DNA of 64,000 bases from positions 2,542,001 to 2,606,000 of the forward strand of contig JAJKFH010001094.1 in NCBI GenBank assembly GCA_023333565.1, written 5' to 3'. Position numbers and translations under genes: made by a program. Position 1 is the first letter of the stretch; every line of letters starts with the position of its first letter. Below, one piece after another: positions 1 to 12,440 of this stretch. The stretch is from Puffinus mauretanicus. Lineage: Eukaryota; Chordata; Aves; Procellariiformes; Procellariidae. Under the pieces are notes generated by a model. It made no database searches and was not told the origin of the DNA. It saw only the letters and a list, made by a program, of their open reading frames with translations.

Positions 1-348
1 CACAACTGTACAGGCAGTATAAGGATATGGCAAGGGAATTTGCCTGTGATCACAGAGTTGATTGGTGATAGAGCAAGGAGCCAAATCCAACTCTTTGGAT
101 TCCCAGTTCTGCAGTCTGTACTATGTTAGACCTTACTATTAGTTTCTTCTGATGAGTTTCTTATATTTTTATCATTTTCTTTTGTATTTGGTGTTATTTG
201 TTTCTTAAAATTGCTTTACAGAGAATAAGCCCCAGGAGGAGCAGGAAGGTGGTTACCCTACTTACTTGAAAAAGAATAAAGCAGTAATAGATCTATAATC
301 AAGGTAGATTTAAATGTTTGTATGTCATAGCAAGCAGTTATTTTCTTT

Positions 349-366
349 TATATATATATATATATA
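349..366. repeat. (TA)9 dinucleotide microsatellite
   Basis: Nine uninterrupted TA units, followed after a short TTTG break by another TATATATA run. It is an ordinary intronic microsatellite. Confidence 0.9.
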
Positions 367-3300
367 TTTGTATATATAAAGTATACCAACAAGATTACTT
401 TAAGCAAAAATAGCAGCTGGCTTTGAAATTAATGAATATAATCCGTAACAGGTACATATATAAAGCATGAAGTAATTCCTGGCATTCTTCAGTTGATACA
501 GTATCTGAAAGTTGGGGAGAAAACATTAGAATCCAGGAAAGCTACACAAAGTATTTTATTTTATGATTTTTTTTCCTGCAAGTGGATGAACAAGCATTAC
601 AAACATGCCCTACACCTGTAAGATCTAGTTATATGGCAGGTAACCAGGGAATATTCTGTGTTTTAAAATGAAATCTGCACATTGAATCAGGCAGAGAACA
701 GCTGGCTTAGAAATCAGCCTGAGAATCACAATAATCTATGAAAGGTATTTGTGTTAGCATTAAACATTTTTGCATGCTGTCAGTGTAGAAGATAGCCTCT
801 GAGCTTTGTGGATTAAGGAAGTGGCTGGTATGACTTTCTGGAATTGGGTTGCCTTGTTAAGAATGGAAAACTCAATTAAAATTTAGTTACGAGAAAGCTA
901 TGTGAGCCCTTGTGGTTTACTGCTGCACAATGCGGATTCATATTTTAAAAGGCAGAGTTTTCAATCAAATTCGTGTCAAGTTATTAGGGCATAAGGTTAT
1001 GGTCATTTCTGCAGTATGTCATTGCTTTTTGAGCAAGAGCTATACACCGATACGCATGTGTATCTGATACGCAATAGAAAGGCAAATGAAGATAAAAAGA
1101 AACTATTCTTTAATAGCCAAATACAAATACACTTGGAAGACTAAAGCACAAACTAGGGAGATGCATTCCTGGATATAAGAAACAACTGATGATTAGACTT
1201 TGTTAAATTGTACTGTGTTTGGGAGCAATCTACCAGCACCAGGGCAGAGCAGGCATTCACTTACTACAGCATCTCTAGTTCTAACGTTAGGATGTGAATC
1301 CCATTTTTCCCACAAACTGGAGTTGACACAGCTACTTTTAATCCTCGCTTTTAGATATGTCATTGCAAATTGAGTGTGGATGCTTTTCCCTTGGATTTTG
1401 CTTGAGATTATGCCTGTACAAAATTATAAGAGAAAATTAACTAAAATCAGATTAACCAAAAAGCTAAAATTAAATGGAAACAAAAACTGTTAGTATGGAA
1501 CAAAAGTGCCCACACACAGACTTGCTCCAAAATAACTAATTATATGAAGTAAAACCAACTGTTATTTTGGTTCCAGTTTTTTTTGTGCAGAGAAGCCCTA
1601 GGACCTCTGGCAATTAAAATATAATTGTTCTTGTGATGCAAATATTTACAACCACTATAAGGCCCTTTTAAATTGCCAGTGCAGTGTAAAGTAGACAAGG
1701 GCTGCTGAAAATGAGGCCAGAGATAGCAAGGCCAGAGGAAGCAAGGCCCTTCGTATTTTATAAGGATTTTTAGCAGACAGCACTTGCCAATCGTATGAGG
1801 TAAAAGAAAGGAGAGGAGAGGTCGAAGGGTTTGCAGTGAAAAAGCAGATTGTGGAAAGCAGAAGAAATACAGTAAATGAAAACCCACAAGTACAAATGGC
1901 AAAGGATCAAAGGTGAGGGGCTGTGTAGGAGGGAGGTGCTACTGATGCTCCCAGACATTCAGGGATGGAAAAATTCCATTAAAACTAAGCACCTGCTGCT
2001 TAAGATTAGGGCTTCAAAATTACAAACCATGTCAGTAAAAACATTTTGCTTTGCAGTTTAAAGGGGAGCTAAAGGAAACAGCCAAAGTATTAGAAGGTGG
2101 AAAAAGAGAGAATGGGGAAATATTTTAATGAAACTGATCTGCGCACATTTAAGATGGGATATTGCTTAGGCATGGCTGGTTGCAATCTGATTTTAATTTT
2201 TGTTCCCCAGCTTTTCAGCTATCTTCTTGAACAAAAAGAGACTTTTTAGTTTAGTTTAGTAAGGGGATAGGCAACTGAGCTTTGGATGGCTTCCTAACCT
2301 TGTGCCTCATTCCTCTTCATGGGTGTGTCTGACTCTTAAATTTCTGTTTCTTAATCCTACTCTAGTTTTTGTGGGCAAGGAGAGATGATTTCTGACTCTT
2401 TTGCCCATTGTAGGGTAGAACGCAACACTGAAATCCCTTCTGACAGAGTAAAGGCTGGCAAATGTTAGAAACCACAAGAACTTAGATACAGAACCAGCCT
2501 ATACTTAACTGACATACCCACGCTCACATCGGCATGCCCGCACAACCAAAAACCAAACTGAAGGCTGCTTGGTTTGAAACGGCTGTTTCTCCTGCCCCAT
2601 ACTGCTTTGATATTTGCAAGCTGATGAGCTGAATATCACATGTCAGGGATTGGCAGCAGACAATGGAAAGCCAAAAAGCTGTTCCCAGTCCTTCACACTG
2701 AGACAGAATTGATCAAATTGCCACTTATAGATCGGTGGAAAAAACCAGTCTGATCTGCAGTGTGCCCTCTCTCTAGTCCCACTCTCAGACTCCAATTTAA
2801 GCACTCTGTTTCCCTTTAAAGAACTTAAGATTAACCTGGTGATTGCTTTTAAATAGGAAATAGGAAAAAAGAAGTTGCTAAAAGGAGTTATATGTCTAGA
2901 GTTTTACTTTCCCCTACTCAATGAAGGGATACTCACTCTTCTTGTCTACTCTGAATACCAGATGTCTCTGCACAGTCAAATTGAGACATCCTGAAAGAGA
3001 AAGATTTTCAGATGTCCTCAGCTTTTTCTGGAAACGGGGCCCCTTTAAAGATGTCTCAAGCATGACACTCAAAAACAGAGTCGTCCCAGATTGCACAGTG
3101 CTTTTCGAAACTCAGCCAGCATTTTTAGTAGCCTATGCCTCAAGGAGTCTGGGCACCTTACCCAAAAAGAGCTAAAAATGTAATTTGCAGTTCTTCAAGT
3201 AATCCAAAACAAAGTATCAAATCCCTTCCCATCTTCTTTTGCCAGGGAAAGTCCCTGTGCACTGGAACTGGCCTCGTTCTGCTGCACAAGGGACAGTAGA

Positions 3301-5337
3301 AGTAAATGGAGGGTGGAGTGGGAGAGCTTTTGGAAGAATGATCAGGCTGTGTGTAGTGCTCAGCCCTACTTAATCACAGATGCCTTACTTGAGAATCGAG
3401 TTCCAAATATTTCCATGGTGCTCAAACATAGAGTTACCTGGCTGTCGTCTGTGCTGAAGAATTTCAACCACCAGAATTTCCTTGGCTGTGCGGCAGCTGA
3501 TGGCTTTTTCCATTATTTTAATACTCACTCAGCAGATACTTACTTGGTGTGGGTCACTAACCAGGCAAGAAAGTATCGACCGATGTTCAATTTTCCAAAT
3601 GTGAAGGATTATATGCCTGTGTATTGTGGCCACAGAGGAACAGTCTAAAGATGTGTAGAACAAATGTGCGTGGCAATATGCATACAGCACATGACAGACA
3701 CATGATTTGACATCTAACTAAATGTCTGATCTTTGCCTTTTTATAACAATACACCCCTTTTGAGACTTAATCCTTTGGCCAAAACAAGGGATTGTTGAGG
3801 AAAAATTAGTCAATGTAGAAGTCTTAAGAAGTGATTGAAAATAGTTCTGCCTCAGGTGGACTGAAGAAGGCTTTCATTTCTGTTTCTTTTTCTTACAGGC
3901 TAAGATGGATGTCGTAAGACATTAATCATCCCAAATAAATTAATAAATCATCTGTACTAATATACATATGGGTTGTGGTGAGATTAAGGAACTAAAGCAA
4001 AGCAATGGGATAGACTGCTTCTGTCATGAACCATTTGCCACCCAGCTCACTTTCTATTCTGGCTACCAACTATTGCTGCCAAAGGAGCTGTTACAGTGGG
4101 TTTTAATACCATCAGACAGGAATGCCAAGTAGACCTGTGGAACAGACACCTCTGGTTTTGAAAAGAGAGAAGCATGATTGGAGCCATCACAAATAATCAT
4201 CTTAACATAAATTCCCATTACAAGGTGTACTGAAAAGAGCTGTTTCGTTCTTTAGAGGTATAAAAAGGGGACATAGAAAAATACTTTTTCTTCTGTGCAA
4301 TAATCTGTGCCCTGTTCTGATGTCCACACTTACAGAAGGGTACAGAAATAACTAGACAAAGACTTAAAGGACAGGACACAGAAAAATGTTCCCTAGGAGC
4401 TGGAAGATCAGACTTGTGAACCTTGTCAGGGTGTTTGGGAGGGTTAAACATGTTTTCAAAAGTTGGTTAGAAGAATATTTTGAATTTTCTTTCTAATTTG
4501 TGTTAAAAGAAGGCCCAAAGGTTTTTATTTTTTAGTTATTTTTCCCAGTTGTTTGGAAAAAGCTTAAAGCCTGACAAAGTGCTGAAGTGCCACTTTAGCA
4601 AGTAAGAGATTAGAGAGAAAATTATACCCATGCTTAGGATCAGGCTGTGTATGTTCTTCAGCGTACATTGTCTTGCATCCCTGAATTAGGAGACTAGAAT
4701 CAACTTCAGGTATCTGGGCTTCAGCTGGTTGCCGAAAGTGCAAGGAAGTGCTCACCTGCTCCCACTCTGCTGATGCACAGCTGGCCAAGAGGATTACTTT
4801 TGGCGTCTCTGAAGAGCCAAAGAATCTAACCTGGAGCCGGAGACAGGACACAGGAGAGGACAAATTGGTGTACTGAGGAGATACAGACACTTTCTGAGTT
4901 GGCTGGCCTGTCTTATTCCAACATGCAGGGTCACACTAACCACAAGGCATGGGACTTGGAAATAGTTTTCACCAGGCTCAGTAGGAGGGCCCCGAGGAGC
5001 TTCTTACCTTCCTGCACAGCTGGCGCATGATTCAGCTTCCAGGAGCATGTGAGCGTGTTGCAGCTAGGCAGTTCTCTGTCCTTACAAGAGGCTCATTTCA
5101 GGTAGCATTTTGATTTTTCTTGTTCCATACTAGAAGCACACTTCTCAGTAATTACTCTCCTTAAGATACAGTAATTAAGGCCTTTGGGTTTACAGTAAAG
5201 ATGTCTATGTGAAACAATATGTAGCTTGACCTCCTAAGTATTAGAGGAGGTTCAGGTAGGCCATCTTAACCCCAGCCCTGTTGTGTGGAAACAGTTTTGC
5301 TTATGGGCATTTCAGAAATTCGTATGTTTTATGCCCA

Positions 5338-5460
5338 GAAACAACCATTATGATCATATAGTCTGACCTCCTGCGTAGCACAAGCCGTGCAGCCTCACCC
5401 TGTAATTTCTGCATTAGGTACACATCCTGTGGTTAACCCGCATCCTGTGGTGGGATTATA
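5338..5460 (-). mobile_element. Ancient CR1-type LINE 3' fragment
   Basis: Read on the + strand, the block begins near ATGATCATATAGTCTGACC and continues through a TCACCC-GTAATTTCTGCAT stretch. This is the antisense of the 3' end of old amniote CR1/L3-like elements. The element's 3' end is on the left, so its sense strand is minus. No open frame or target duplication survives, and the fragment is far more diverged than the CR1 copies at 31.3 and 63.8 kb. Boundaries are approximate, and homology may extend weakly to about 5620. Confidence 0.5.
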
Positions 5461-5912
5461 TATCGAGTTTTGTATTGATTAGATTATGACTTGAGACAAA
5501 TTACATTTTTAGCTTGGATTTTCAGTAGTTTAGGCTTGCCTCTATAGGTTTTTCCTTTTTGAATTTTGCAGGGCTTCTCCCAGTTACTCTTCTTTGCCAT
5601 CTAGTTCTTCAGCTCCTTCTTGCAAGAACAATTTATGTTAAACTAGAAGTCTCTAATTTCCTTGCCTTGGACTTCCAAGCCTGAATACACTTTCCACGGT
5701 ACTGTAGAAAAGATGCCTAGAAGAAGTTGTTCCATGAACACTGGAACTAAATACTGTTTTCCTTCAGAATCACATCCTTTATAAACCCTATATGTAATCC
5801 TTATGATAACCTGAACTTTCCCCATGTCCTTTGTGCCTTGTCTCCCTAGTAAAGGACAGTATGTGTAGGTGACTCTTACAGAGATGTGTCTGTACTTACT
5901 GGTGAGCCATTT

Positions 5913-5917
5913 GCAGC
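5913..5917. repeat. Target-site duplication, left copy (GCAGC)
   Basis: The five bases GCAGC abut the first TG of the solo LTR and are repeated exactly after its terminal CA at 6475-6479. A 5-bp duplication is typical of ERVL (class III) integration, whereas ERV1 gives 4 and ERVK gives 6. Confidence 0.85.
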
Positions 5918-6052
5918 TGTCGTGGTTTAACCCCAGTCAGCAACGAAGTACCACACAGCCACTCGCTCACCCTCCCCCTCCCCCGGTAGGATGGGGGAAG
6001 AGAATTGGAGGGAAAAAAAAAAAAGAAAACCTGTGGGTTGAGATAAAGACAG

Positions 6053-6058
6053 TTTAAT
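6053..6058 (-). terminator. LTR poly(A) signal ATTAAA
   Basis: TTTAAT on the + strand is ATTAAA in LTR sense, within a GACAGTTTAATAG context shared exactly with the second LTR (36921-36926). This places the R/U5 boundary just downstream on the minus strand. Confidence 0.6.
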
Positions 6059-6224
6059 AGGACATCAAAGGAAGAAAAAATAATGATAATAATAATGATG
6101 AAAGAATATACAAAACAAGTGATGCACAATGCAATTGCTCACCACCCACTGACCAATGCCCAGCCTGTCCCTGAGCAGCAATCACTGCCCCCTGGCCAAC
6201 TCCCCCCAGCTCATGTATTGAGCA

Positions 6225-6232
6225 TGACGTCA
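6225..6232. promoter_or_regulatory. Intact palindromic CRE (TGACGTCA) in the LTR U3
   Basis: A perfect cAMP-response element (CREB/ATF site) within the context GCATGACGTCATATGG. The homologous site in the other LTR is TGACATCA, so this copy retains the presumed ancestral CpG. Whether it is bound or active is unknown. Confidence 0.65.
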
Positions 6233-6474
6233 TATGGTATGGAATATCTCTTTGACTAGTTTGAGTCAGCTGTCCTGGCTATGCTCCCTCCCACCTTCTT
6301 GTGTACCTGGCAGAGCATGGGAAGCTGAAAAGTCCTTGACTTTATATAAGCACTACTTAGCAACAACTAAATCATCACTGTGTTATCAACATTATTCTCA
6401 TTCTAAATCCAAGACACAGCACTATACCAGCTACTAGGAAGAAAATTAACTCTATCCCAGCCGAAACCAGGACA

Positions 6475-6479
6475 GCAGC
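6475..6479. repeat. Target-site duplication, right copy (GCAGC)
   Basis: Exact match to 5913-5917. It marks the right edge of the solo LTR insertion. Confidence 0.85.
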
Positions 6480-9400
6480 CAAACAGAATATGGAATAGCT
6501 GAGTTCTTTGGTTATTTTAATGTCATCAGGGCAGTAATTTGGGTGTCTGTCCTTCAGCAGTTGCCAATTTTCACAACACTGGTAAGAACTTAATTTTCCT
6601 TGGGATTTCTACACTTTTGTCAAGATTGACAGGTTCAGAAGTTACTGTGTGTGGCGGGGACAAGGCAGACAAACAGATGATTAGAAAGACAGCACAGACA
6701 CGTAAATTTGTTTCCTTAGGAAATGGAACTACAGATTATTACCTAGGGAATTTACGGTTATTTAAAATTGCTACCTCTGGGTATTCTTACTAGTCATCTT
6801 CCTTCCTGTCTTTCTTTGAATCTTCTCTTAAGGTCTTTGGGGGTTTCGGGAAGGAATGGGACCATGTGAGTCTGTACAAAAAGTTAGGCCAAATTTTCAG
6901 CGTTGTGAGGTGATACACGTGGGAAGCAGTAGACACCACCTTACTGCAACTTTCTTAAAGCTTTTTGGTGCCAAGAGTCCTCTCGCAAAACTGCGTTATT
7001 CGAATGGTGTAATTATGTGGGATTACTCTCAAATATGCAGCCAGAGTGACTGATAAATGATTTCCTTTACTCCAGCAGTCATGCAAGATTAATTAGGTAC
7101 AGTTAGTATGGTGACACTTTGAAAATGTAAAGCATTATATAAACGTTGAGTGGTATTTACACTGATTATATCCAGGATGTTGGTTGATAGGAAATACATA
7201 AAATGTTTTTTAATGCATTTCTATATATGCAGCTTCAGGTAAGAAAGTACTTGTATAAATGTACTTGGCAAAGGGTTTTAAGAATTATGTAATGGATGCT
7301 TTGAATGCCTACGTGTGGGTTTAAAAGTGGCCTGATTTTTAAACACCATCTATGGCTATCACACATAAACTATGTTTATGCTCTGCCTGTCAACTCATTC
7401 CCCTCACAATGCTTCAGTGTTTACATTCTCGACTCTTGTGATGTTGGACGGTCCTCATAGCCCTCCCATGGCAGTCAGCATTGGCCAAATGAGAAAAGGT
7501 AAACAGATGGCTTGTAGATATTTCTAGTATTGATACTATTTACTGCCCTACTGATTTTACTGTTTACTACTACTATTTACTGATTTATTTATATTTGTGT
7601 TTGCATGGCACCTAGAACAAGGTTTACTGTTTTTTATTACCATCTGAAAAAGTTTGTCCATCCTCTCCACTCTTGAGTTACTCATTCCTGTTCATCCTGC
7701 CAAAGTTTTCCACCCTCTCAGCTGTGCTGGATGCCAAGTGAACACTTTGTGTGGCTGTGCTCTAAGTGGGGGAGGAAGTGGAAGCTGCAGTGAGGGAAGG
7801 AGGAGCAAGTCTTTGAATATCATCTCCTTAATTGCTTTTTTCAAATCTGTTACGAGTTCTTCTTAAAAGGTAAATCACCAGCTCGAATGTAATGCAAAAG
7901 GAAAGGATTTTTTCCAGCGATTAAAAAGATTCCTGAAAAGTCCCCAAGTTCCCAAACTTTCAGATATGTGGTAAAAAATGGAAAAATGTGGGAGTTCCCC
8001 AGTTAAGATGGAGCAAATCATTCATTCTGGAGATTTCCTTGAAGTCTGTGTGCATTACTCGTACTAGCAGGACTTTTTAATGAGCTTTTTTGTCTGTGTT
8101 TACTTTTCTGCTTTGTGTTTCATCAAGGGGAAGAAGCCTGGTGTAAAGGCAGTGTAGCCAAGCTGGGCTGTACTGTGTGCTCAGGCACCCCATCTTCTCA
8201 GCTGTGAATAACAGATTGACAGAAGTCATGGCTGGGACCAAAGAGAAGAGACCAGACACTCAAAATGAAGTCTCCCTGGTCTACTCCTGATAACACATCC
8301 CTGCACACATCACTTCTAACAGCCAAATATCCTTCATGCCAACCATGAAGCCCCTTTTGCTGACTTATTCTGTATTGTTTTCCTTTTCATTGCCTTAAAA
8401 GTCACTGCTTGTTTCCTGCTGATCCTCCTTTAGGCCAGTTTCATAACCAGCCAATTGCATGCTCCAAACACTTGACCTGTAGCTTATATGGGATCTGGGT
8501 GCAAAGGTATTGGCTCTGGGCCATCGCTGTTGACTGTTGGTGATATTTCATTGGAATTGCAAAACTGTTATGTAGCAACACCATGTTATTGGAAGAGGCA
8601 CAAGTGTTTGGTTTGTTTTTGTGTGATTCCTACATGTATATAAATTACACTGTGAGCTGGGGTAGAACTAAGTAACGAGTGGTGTTGGATTTCTCATTGC
8701 TCTTTTTTGCAAATGTAGACGATATGTTACAAGCAGAATGTATATACATACATTAACTCAAACTTTCCCTTTCTTTTCCTTGTCCCACTTGAATAATAAC
8801 AAATAATCATGACTTTTTCCCTGAGCTTGGCTGTCCCCAGGCCTGATTCCCTCTATGTAGTTTGAGAGTTAGATTGCTTCAATATGCTCTAACCTGTGCT
8901 GTAGAAAAATTGTTATCCGGTGACTGCTGCACAATGCTGCGGGACTGCTATTTGTCAGGACAAAACAAAGATTATTACCTTTATCCACTTTTATATACTG
9001 TGCTTTGCACCTTTAATATCATTCAAATTCAACTTTAATTTCTGCTACTTGTAGCAGAAAACTGACTTTGCTTCTGCAGCCCCAAATCTCAGCAGTGCTC
9101 AATGACACATTGCAAAGACTGTCGCATGTTTCACCTGTTTAGAGTGAATGTTCAAAGGCATTTCATTCTTGAGGGCCCTTCCTGTGGACCCATTTCAGTG
9201 GTATTATCTCATTTTTTCTTTTGCTTTAATGTATTTAGTGTATCTTAGCCTAATAGCTCAGTTTGATGCCTAGCAATACTACAGTAGATAGGCACCAAAG
9301 AAATAGAATTTATGATGATGGTGTTGAGTTCAAGTACCAGGGAAGTCTTCAAGATATCTTAGTACAGTTGTCATTGTGGTTGCAACTGATACAAATTTTG

Positions 9401-9779
9401 ATTTATTGTTGCACTATTAACTCTTGTATATTACGTGGTGTGCACAGCATGTATTTTAGCAATGTGCCAAAGTCAAAATGATAATAATAAAAGAAGATTA
9501 GCCTTAGAATTTAAATGTGGTGAAAGAGCTCTTTGGTTTACTGGCAATGATAATCAAAGGAAAAAGAGAAACAGGCTCCTTTTAATTTAACAGGACAAAG
9601 GTAAATCACAGCTATCACTCATTCCTTCATTGTTTTTTTCAGATGACCATACATGGCTCTTTAACTTCATGGCTTAATTGAGTATAGTGTCCTGCTTACA
9701 GCCAGGATGCACAGGTGACTGCTGTCTCACCTCCTCCAACCAGTAACCCTGCTTCTACCCCAGCAAAGGCCTGTTTTCA
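6480..9779. other. SUGCT intron DNA without recognised features
   Basis: Roughly 3.3 kb of AT-rich single-copy-looking sequence. Open frames are 60-84 codons on both strands, with no domains and no splice-site support. I see no tRNA, no young interspersed repeat and no long simple repeat. Confidence 0.6.
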
Positions 9780-10360
9780 TCTGCAAGGCTCCCTGTAACT
9801 CACCCACATGCAAATGCTTCTGACCTTAATTAAAGCAGTTCACCTCTCTCTGCCTCAAGGGATGGTTTCCTCATAAGGCAGTTGTGTTTAATTAGCATTT
9901 GCATAGCATTCTGCTGGTTGCTCTCTGGGAGCGTTGTTCTGTAGGAGCGTGGGATTGCTGAAGCCTGACTGGCAAGCTTTGCACCCTCCTAATTGACACA
10001 GAAGCCAAGTAGAAGTTACACAAGGAAAGAACAGAGAATCGTTAATGATGGATCATTAGCAAGTAGCTCCTTTGAATGAATGTAGATAACTTTATAACTC
10101 TATCAAAGTGAAAAGTAGCATGATGAATTATGCATCAAACAATAAAAGCTCAAGGAAGACACTGGTTTTATAATTGCTGTGCAATTTTCTAGCATGCTCT
10201 AGTTTGTAAGATTAATTTCTTTGGGAAGTGTGAAGCATTCTATGCCTGTTGTACACTTAATGTCAATTTTGTTTTTCTCTCATTAGAGGTTTTATTCTGT
10301 GTCTTTTGATATCACTGCAAAAGCTCCCAGGGTTTGAGATACGCAATTTTTATACTAGCA
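9780..10360. promoter_or_regulatory. Candidate intronic enhancer: POU/homeodomain motif cluster
   Basis: The block has two perfect octamer motifs in opposite orientation (ATGCAAAT at 9808-9815 and ATTTGCAT at 9897-9904). The second is immediately preceded by a TTTAATTAGC homeodomain core. Further right are several TAAT/ATTA cores, a GATA...TATC pair (about 10085-10114) and a near-palindrome TGATGAATTATGCATCA (10121-10137) that resembles paired POU half-sites. The sequence is AT-rich without being simple repeat or recognisable transposon, a texture often seen in conserved noncoding elements. Conservation cannot be tested here, so the regulatory call is inference. Confidence 0.3.
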
Positions 10361-10705
10361 AAAACGTGCACAAGCAAGTGAAAAGTGTATAGCTATTAAA
10401 CTAGTTCCTTTGAGGGATTGCTGATTTCTCAGTGTGAAGAGTTCTCAGATACACACACCTGAAATAAGATTGCTTTATATCTATATATTATTATATTTTT
10501 TTGATAGAAATTGCCTAATAGTTTTGTGGCTACGTTGAATTTCTAGACTAATTAATCTCTAAGGGGCATTTTTGCTCTGAAATTATCTTCAGAAGCATTT
10601 CAGTTGGCACAGATAGATCATTCCAGTGGCTTGCACCAGCACCAGTTCAGCCCTCGGTCAGTCCTAGGAGGAGAAGTTAATACAAATATTGCCTAGTGAT
10701 GTCAC

Positions 10706-10741
10706 CTGTCCCTTTAAAATGTACTGTCCCTTTAAAATGTA
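10706..10741. repeat. Perfect 18-bp tandem duplication
   Basis: The unit CTGTCCCTTTAAAATGTA occurs twice head-to-tail with no mismatch, and the first three bases of a third unit follow. The perfect identity suggests a recent slip or duplication. Confidence 0.9.
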
Positions 10742-10865
10742 CTGATCTCTCACTTGAGATTTCCTCTGAAAATTGAACTGTGTTCCAAGTGCGTAGAATT
10801 AGAGGAATAAGTTAATAGAAAAGTTATCCCTGATGTGAGCTGTTTCTTAGCTTTCATGAATATTA

Positions 10866-12440
10866 GTGGGTGAAAGGGACTGTGAGAGATCATCTAATCC
10901 ATCAGCAAGCCCCAGGGATCAGCCACAGGATCAGCTATGCTAGAATAATTCTTGTTCCTAAAGACCTGATTGATAAGAACTCCGCAGCCTCCTCACATGG
11001 CCTGTTTCAGCATTTTGCTACCCCTACCATTATAAAAGTTTATTTTCTAGTACCTAACTTCAGTTTCCTTTGTTGCAATTTAAATCAATTATTTCTCATT
11101 CATCATGGACATGAAAAAGGATTTACTTCCTCCTTGCAGAAAGATTGGATGGATTTTTGGGTGGTTTGGGGTTTTTTGTTGTTGTTGTTGGTTATTTTTT
11201 ACATTTTTTTGAAGACAGTTCTGAAGATGTTTTTCCCTGGCCCTTCTCTTTAGGTCCAGGATCCCACTTTGTTCAGTTTGTTATGTTTTCTCTGATCATT
11301 TCAGTTCCTGTAGAACCTCTTCAGGTGTTCCAGATGGCTGTGCAGTGGGGGCCCCACACCACACACTGCTAGAGCTGTGACCTGCCAGCTCCAACTAGAG
11401 CAAAAAGATTGTTTCATGTGTCCTGCAGGCTTCTCTTTTGTTTGTACACCTCTGTATGACGCTTGCCTTTTTCGCAACAGCATGATGTTGTTCACTCATC
11501 CTCACTTTGTGATCTAGAATAACCCCTAGCTATTCCTACCTTGCTATTTGTCCCCTGCCCTGTATTTATATAATTAAATGTAGCTCCTTCCCCTTGACAT
11601 TATTGAATTTCACCCGCTTTTATCAGACCATTTCTCCAGCATAGCCAGGTCATTGTGAAATCTGTTTCACAGCCAGTTTTAGCTTGAGGTCCTCAGAAAC
11701 CTGAGCAGGTATGATCTGAGTTCCATCAGCCAACCCACTAAAAATACACCGATTAGTGCTTCATCCTGAACAGATTGCTCTGGAGCTCGAAGAACTTGAA
11801 ACGTTCTTCTGTTTTAGAAGATCCCAGCTAGCAATTCTCTGAATATGATTTCCCTCTCAGTATTGCACCTGGCTTCAGATTTATCCAGACCATGTTTCTT
11901 TAGTGAGTTATAGAAAATAGCAGAGAATCTTGATCTGGCATCCTAGTGGTCAGAGGGTAATCTCACCTGACTTTAAATGTCTGGGTGGTAGACGTCTGCA
12001 TCTAAGGTACTTGTCTACCCTCTCCTTTATGGAGAAACATAGGTGATCACAATTCATCTGGCCAGATTTATTCATTTACCAGTGTCTTAGAAGAACTACA
12101 CTGTAAGTGTGTCTTTTCATCTGCAATGACTCCAAAGGGAGTCTAAGCAACTAAACATCTGTATCTAGGCTGTTGGCATCTAAAGTTAGATGGCATGTAT
12201 CTCACCTCCAGCCCTTCTCCTGGTAGAAAGACAGGAGCTTACACTATTTGTTCTTAACAAATACATGCTGCCTGTTACTCATCTCCTGAGCACTTTCAGT
12301 GTGATTATTTGCTCCAGTATTTAATGGAACTTGAAGTTAAAAAATTTGGTCCATAATTTCCCAATTCAATCTCCTTTCCTTTTTAAATACAGGGACCATA
12401 CCTGACCTCTTCCAGGAGCATACTCATCAGGAATGTACCA
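10866..12440 (-). mobile_element. Long degenerate CR1 LINE in antisense
   Basis: On the + strand the left edge (GGGACTGTGAGAGATCATCT) is the antisense of a CR1 3' end. Blocks resembling antisense CR1 3' UTR and reverse transcriptase follow in the expected order: a TTTCAGCATTTTGCTACC/TTTCCTTTGTTGCAATTTAAA stretch near 11.0 kb, a TATCAGACCATTTCTCCAGC stretch at about 11622, a TCCAGACCATGTTTCTTTAG stretch near 11.88 kb, and TTTGCTCCAGTATTTAATGG with TTGGTCCATAATTTCCCAAT near 12.31-12.36 kb. All frames are broken by many stops and indels. Segments between the blocks (about 11.95-12.25 kb) do not look like CR1 and may be another old repeat or decay. The right boundary is uncertain. The element belongs to an old subfamily, unlike the two young copies to the right. 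Confidence 0.6.

Larger units (their letters stand above)
5918..6474 (-). mobile_element. Solo LTR of an avian ERVL-like endogenous retrovirus (subfamily A)
   Basis: The element is 557 bp, begins TGTCGTGGTTTAACCCC and ends AACCAGGACA (TG...CA), with perfect GCAGC duplications on both sides. It is a solo LTR because no gag/pol sequence lies beside it. The sense strand is minus: read that way it has a CRE (TGACGTCA, 6225-6232) upstream of the expected TATA position, and an ATTAAA poly(A) signal (complement of 6053-6058) towards its 3' end. The TATA position reads CAATACAT and looks decayed. An A12 run (6013-6024) and an AAT-rich stretch (6078-6101) are internal. It lies antisense to SUGCT inside the last intron, the usual tolerated orientation. 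It shares both ends and the CRE block with the LTR at 36.8 kb, but the middle differs. Confidence 0.9.

Noticed and set aside
345..370. Tandem TA runs considered as a CRISPR-like or origin-like array
   Set aside because: A plain dinucleotide microsatellite in a vertebrate intron. There are no spacers or repeat units of CRISPR size anywhere in the window.
3313..3648. 111-codon + frame in the intron, considered as a missed SUGCT exon
   Set aside because: The sequence does not resemble a CoA-transferase, has no good acceptor/donor pair, and the final exon already follows at 13867.
5918..6474. Possibility of a full-length provirus around the LTRs
   Set aside because: Each LTR is bounded on both sides by its own matching 5-bp duplication, so each is solo. 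No internal retroviral coding sequence lies next to them.
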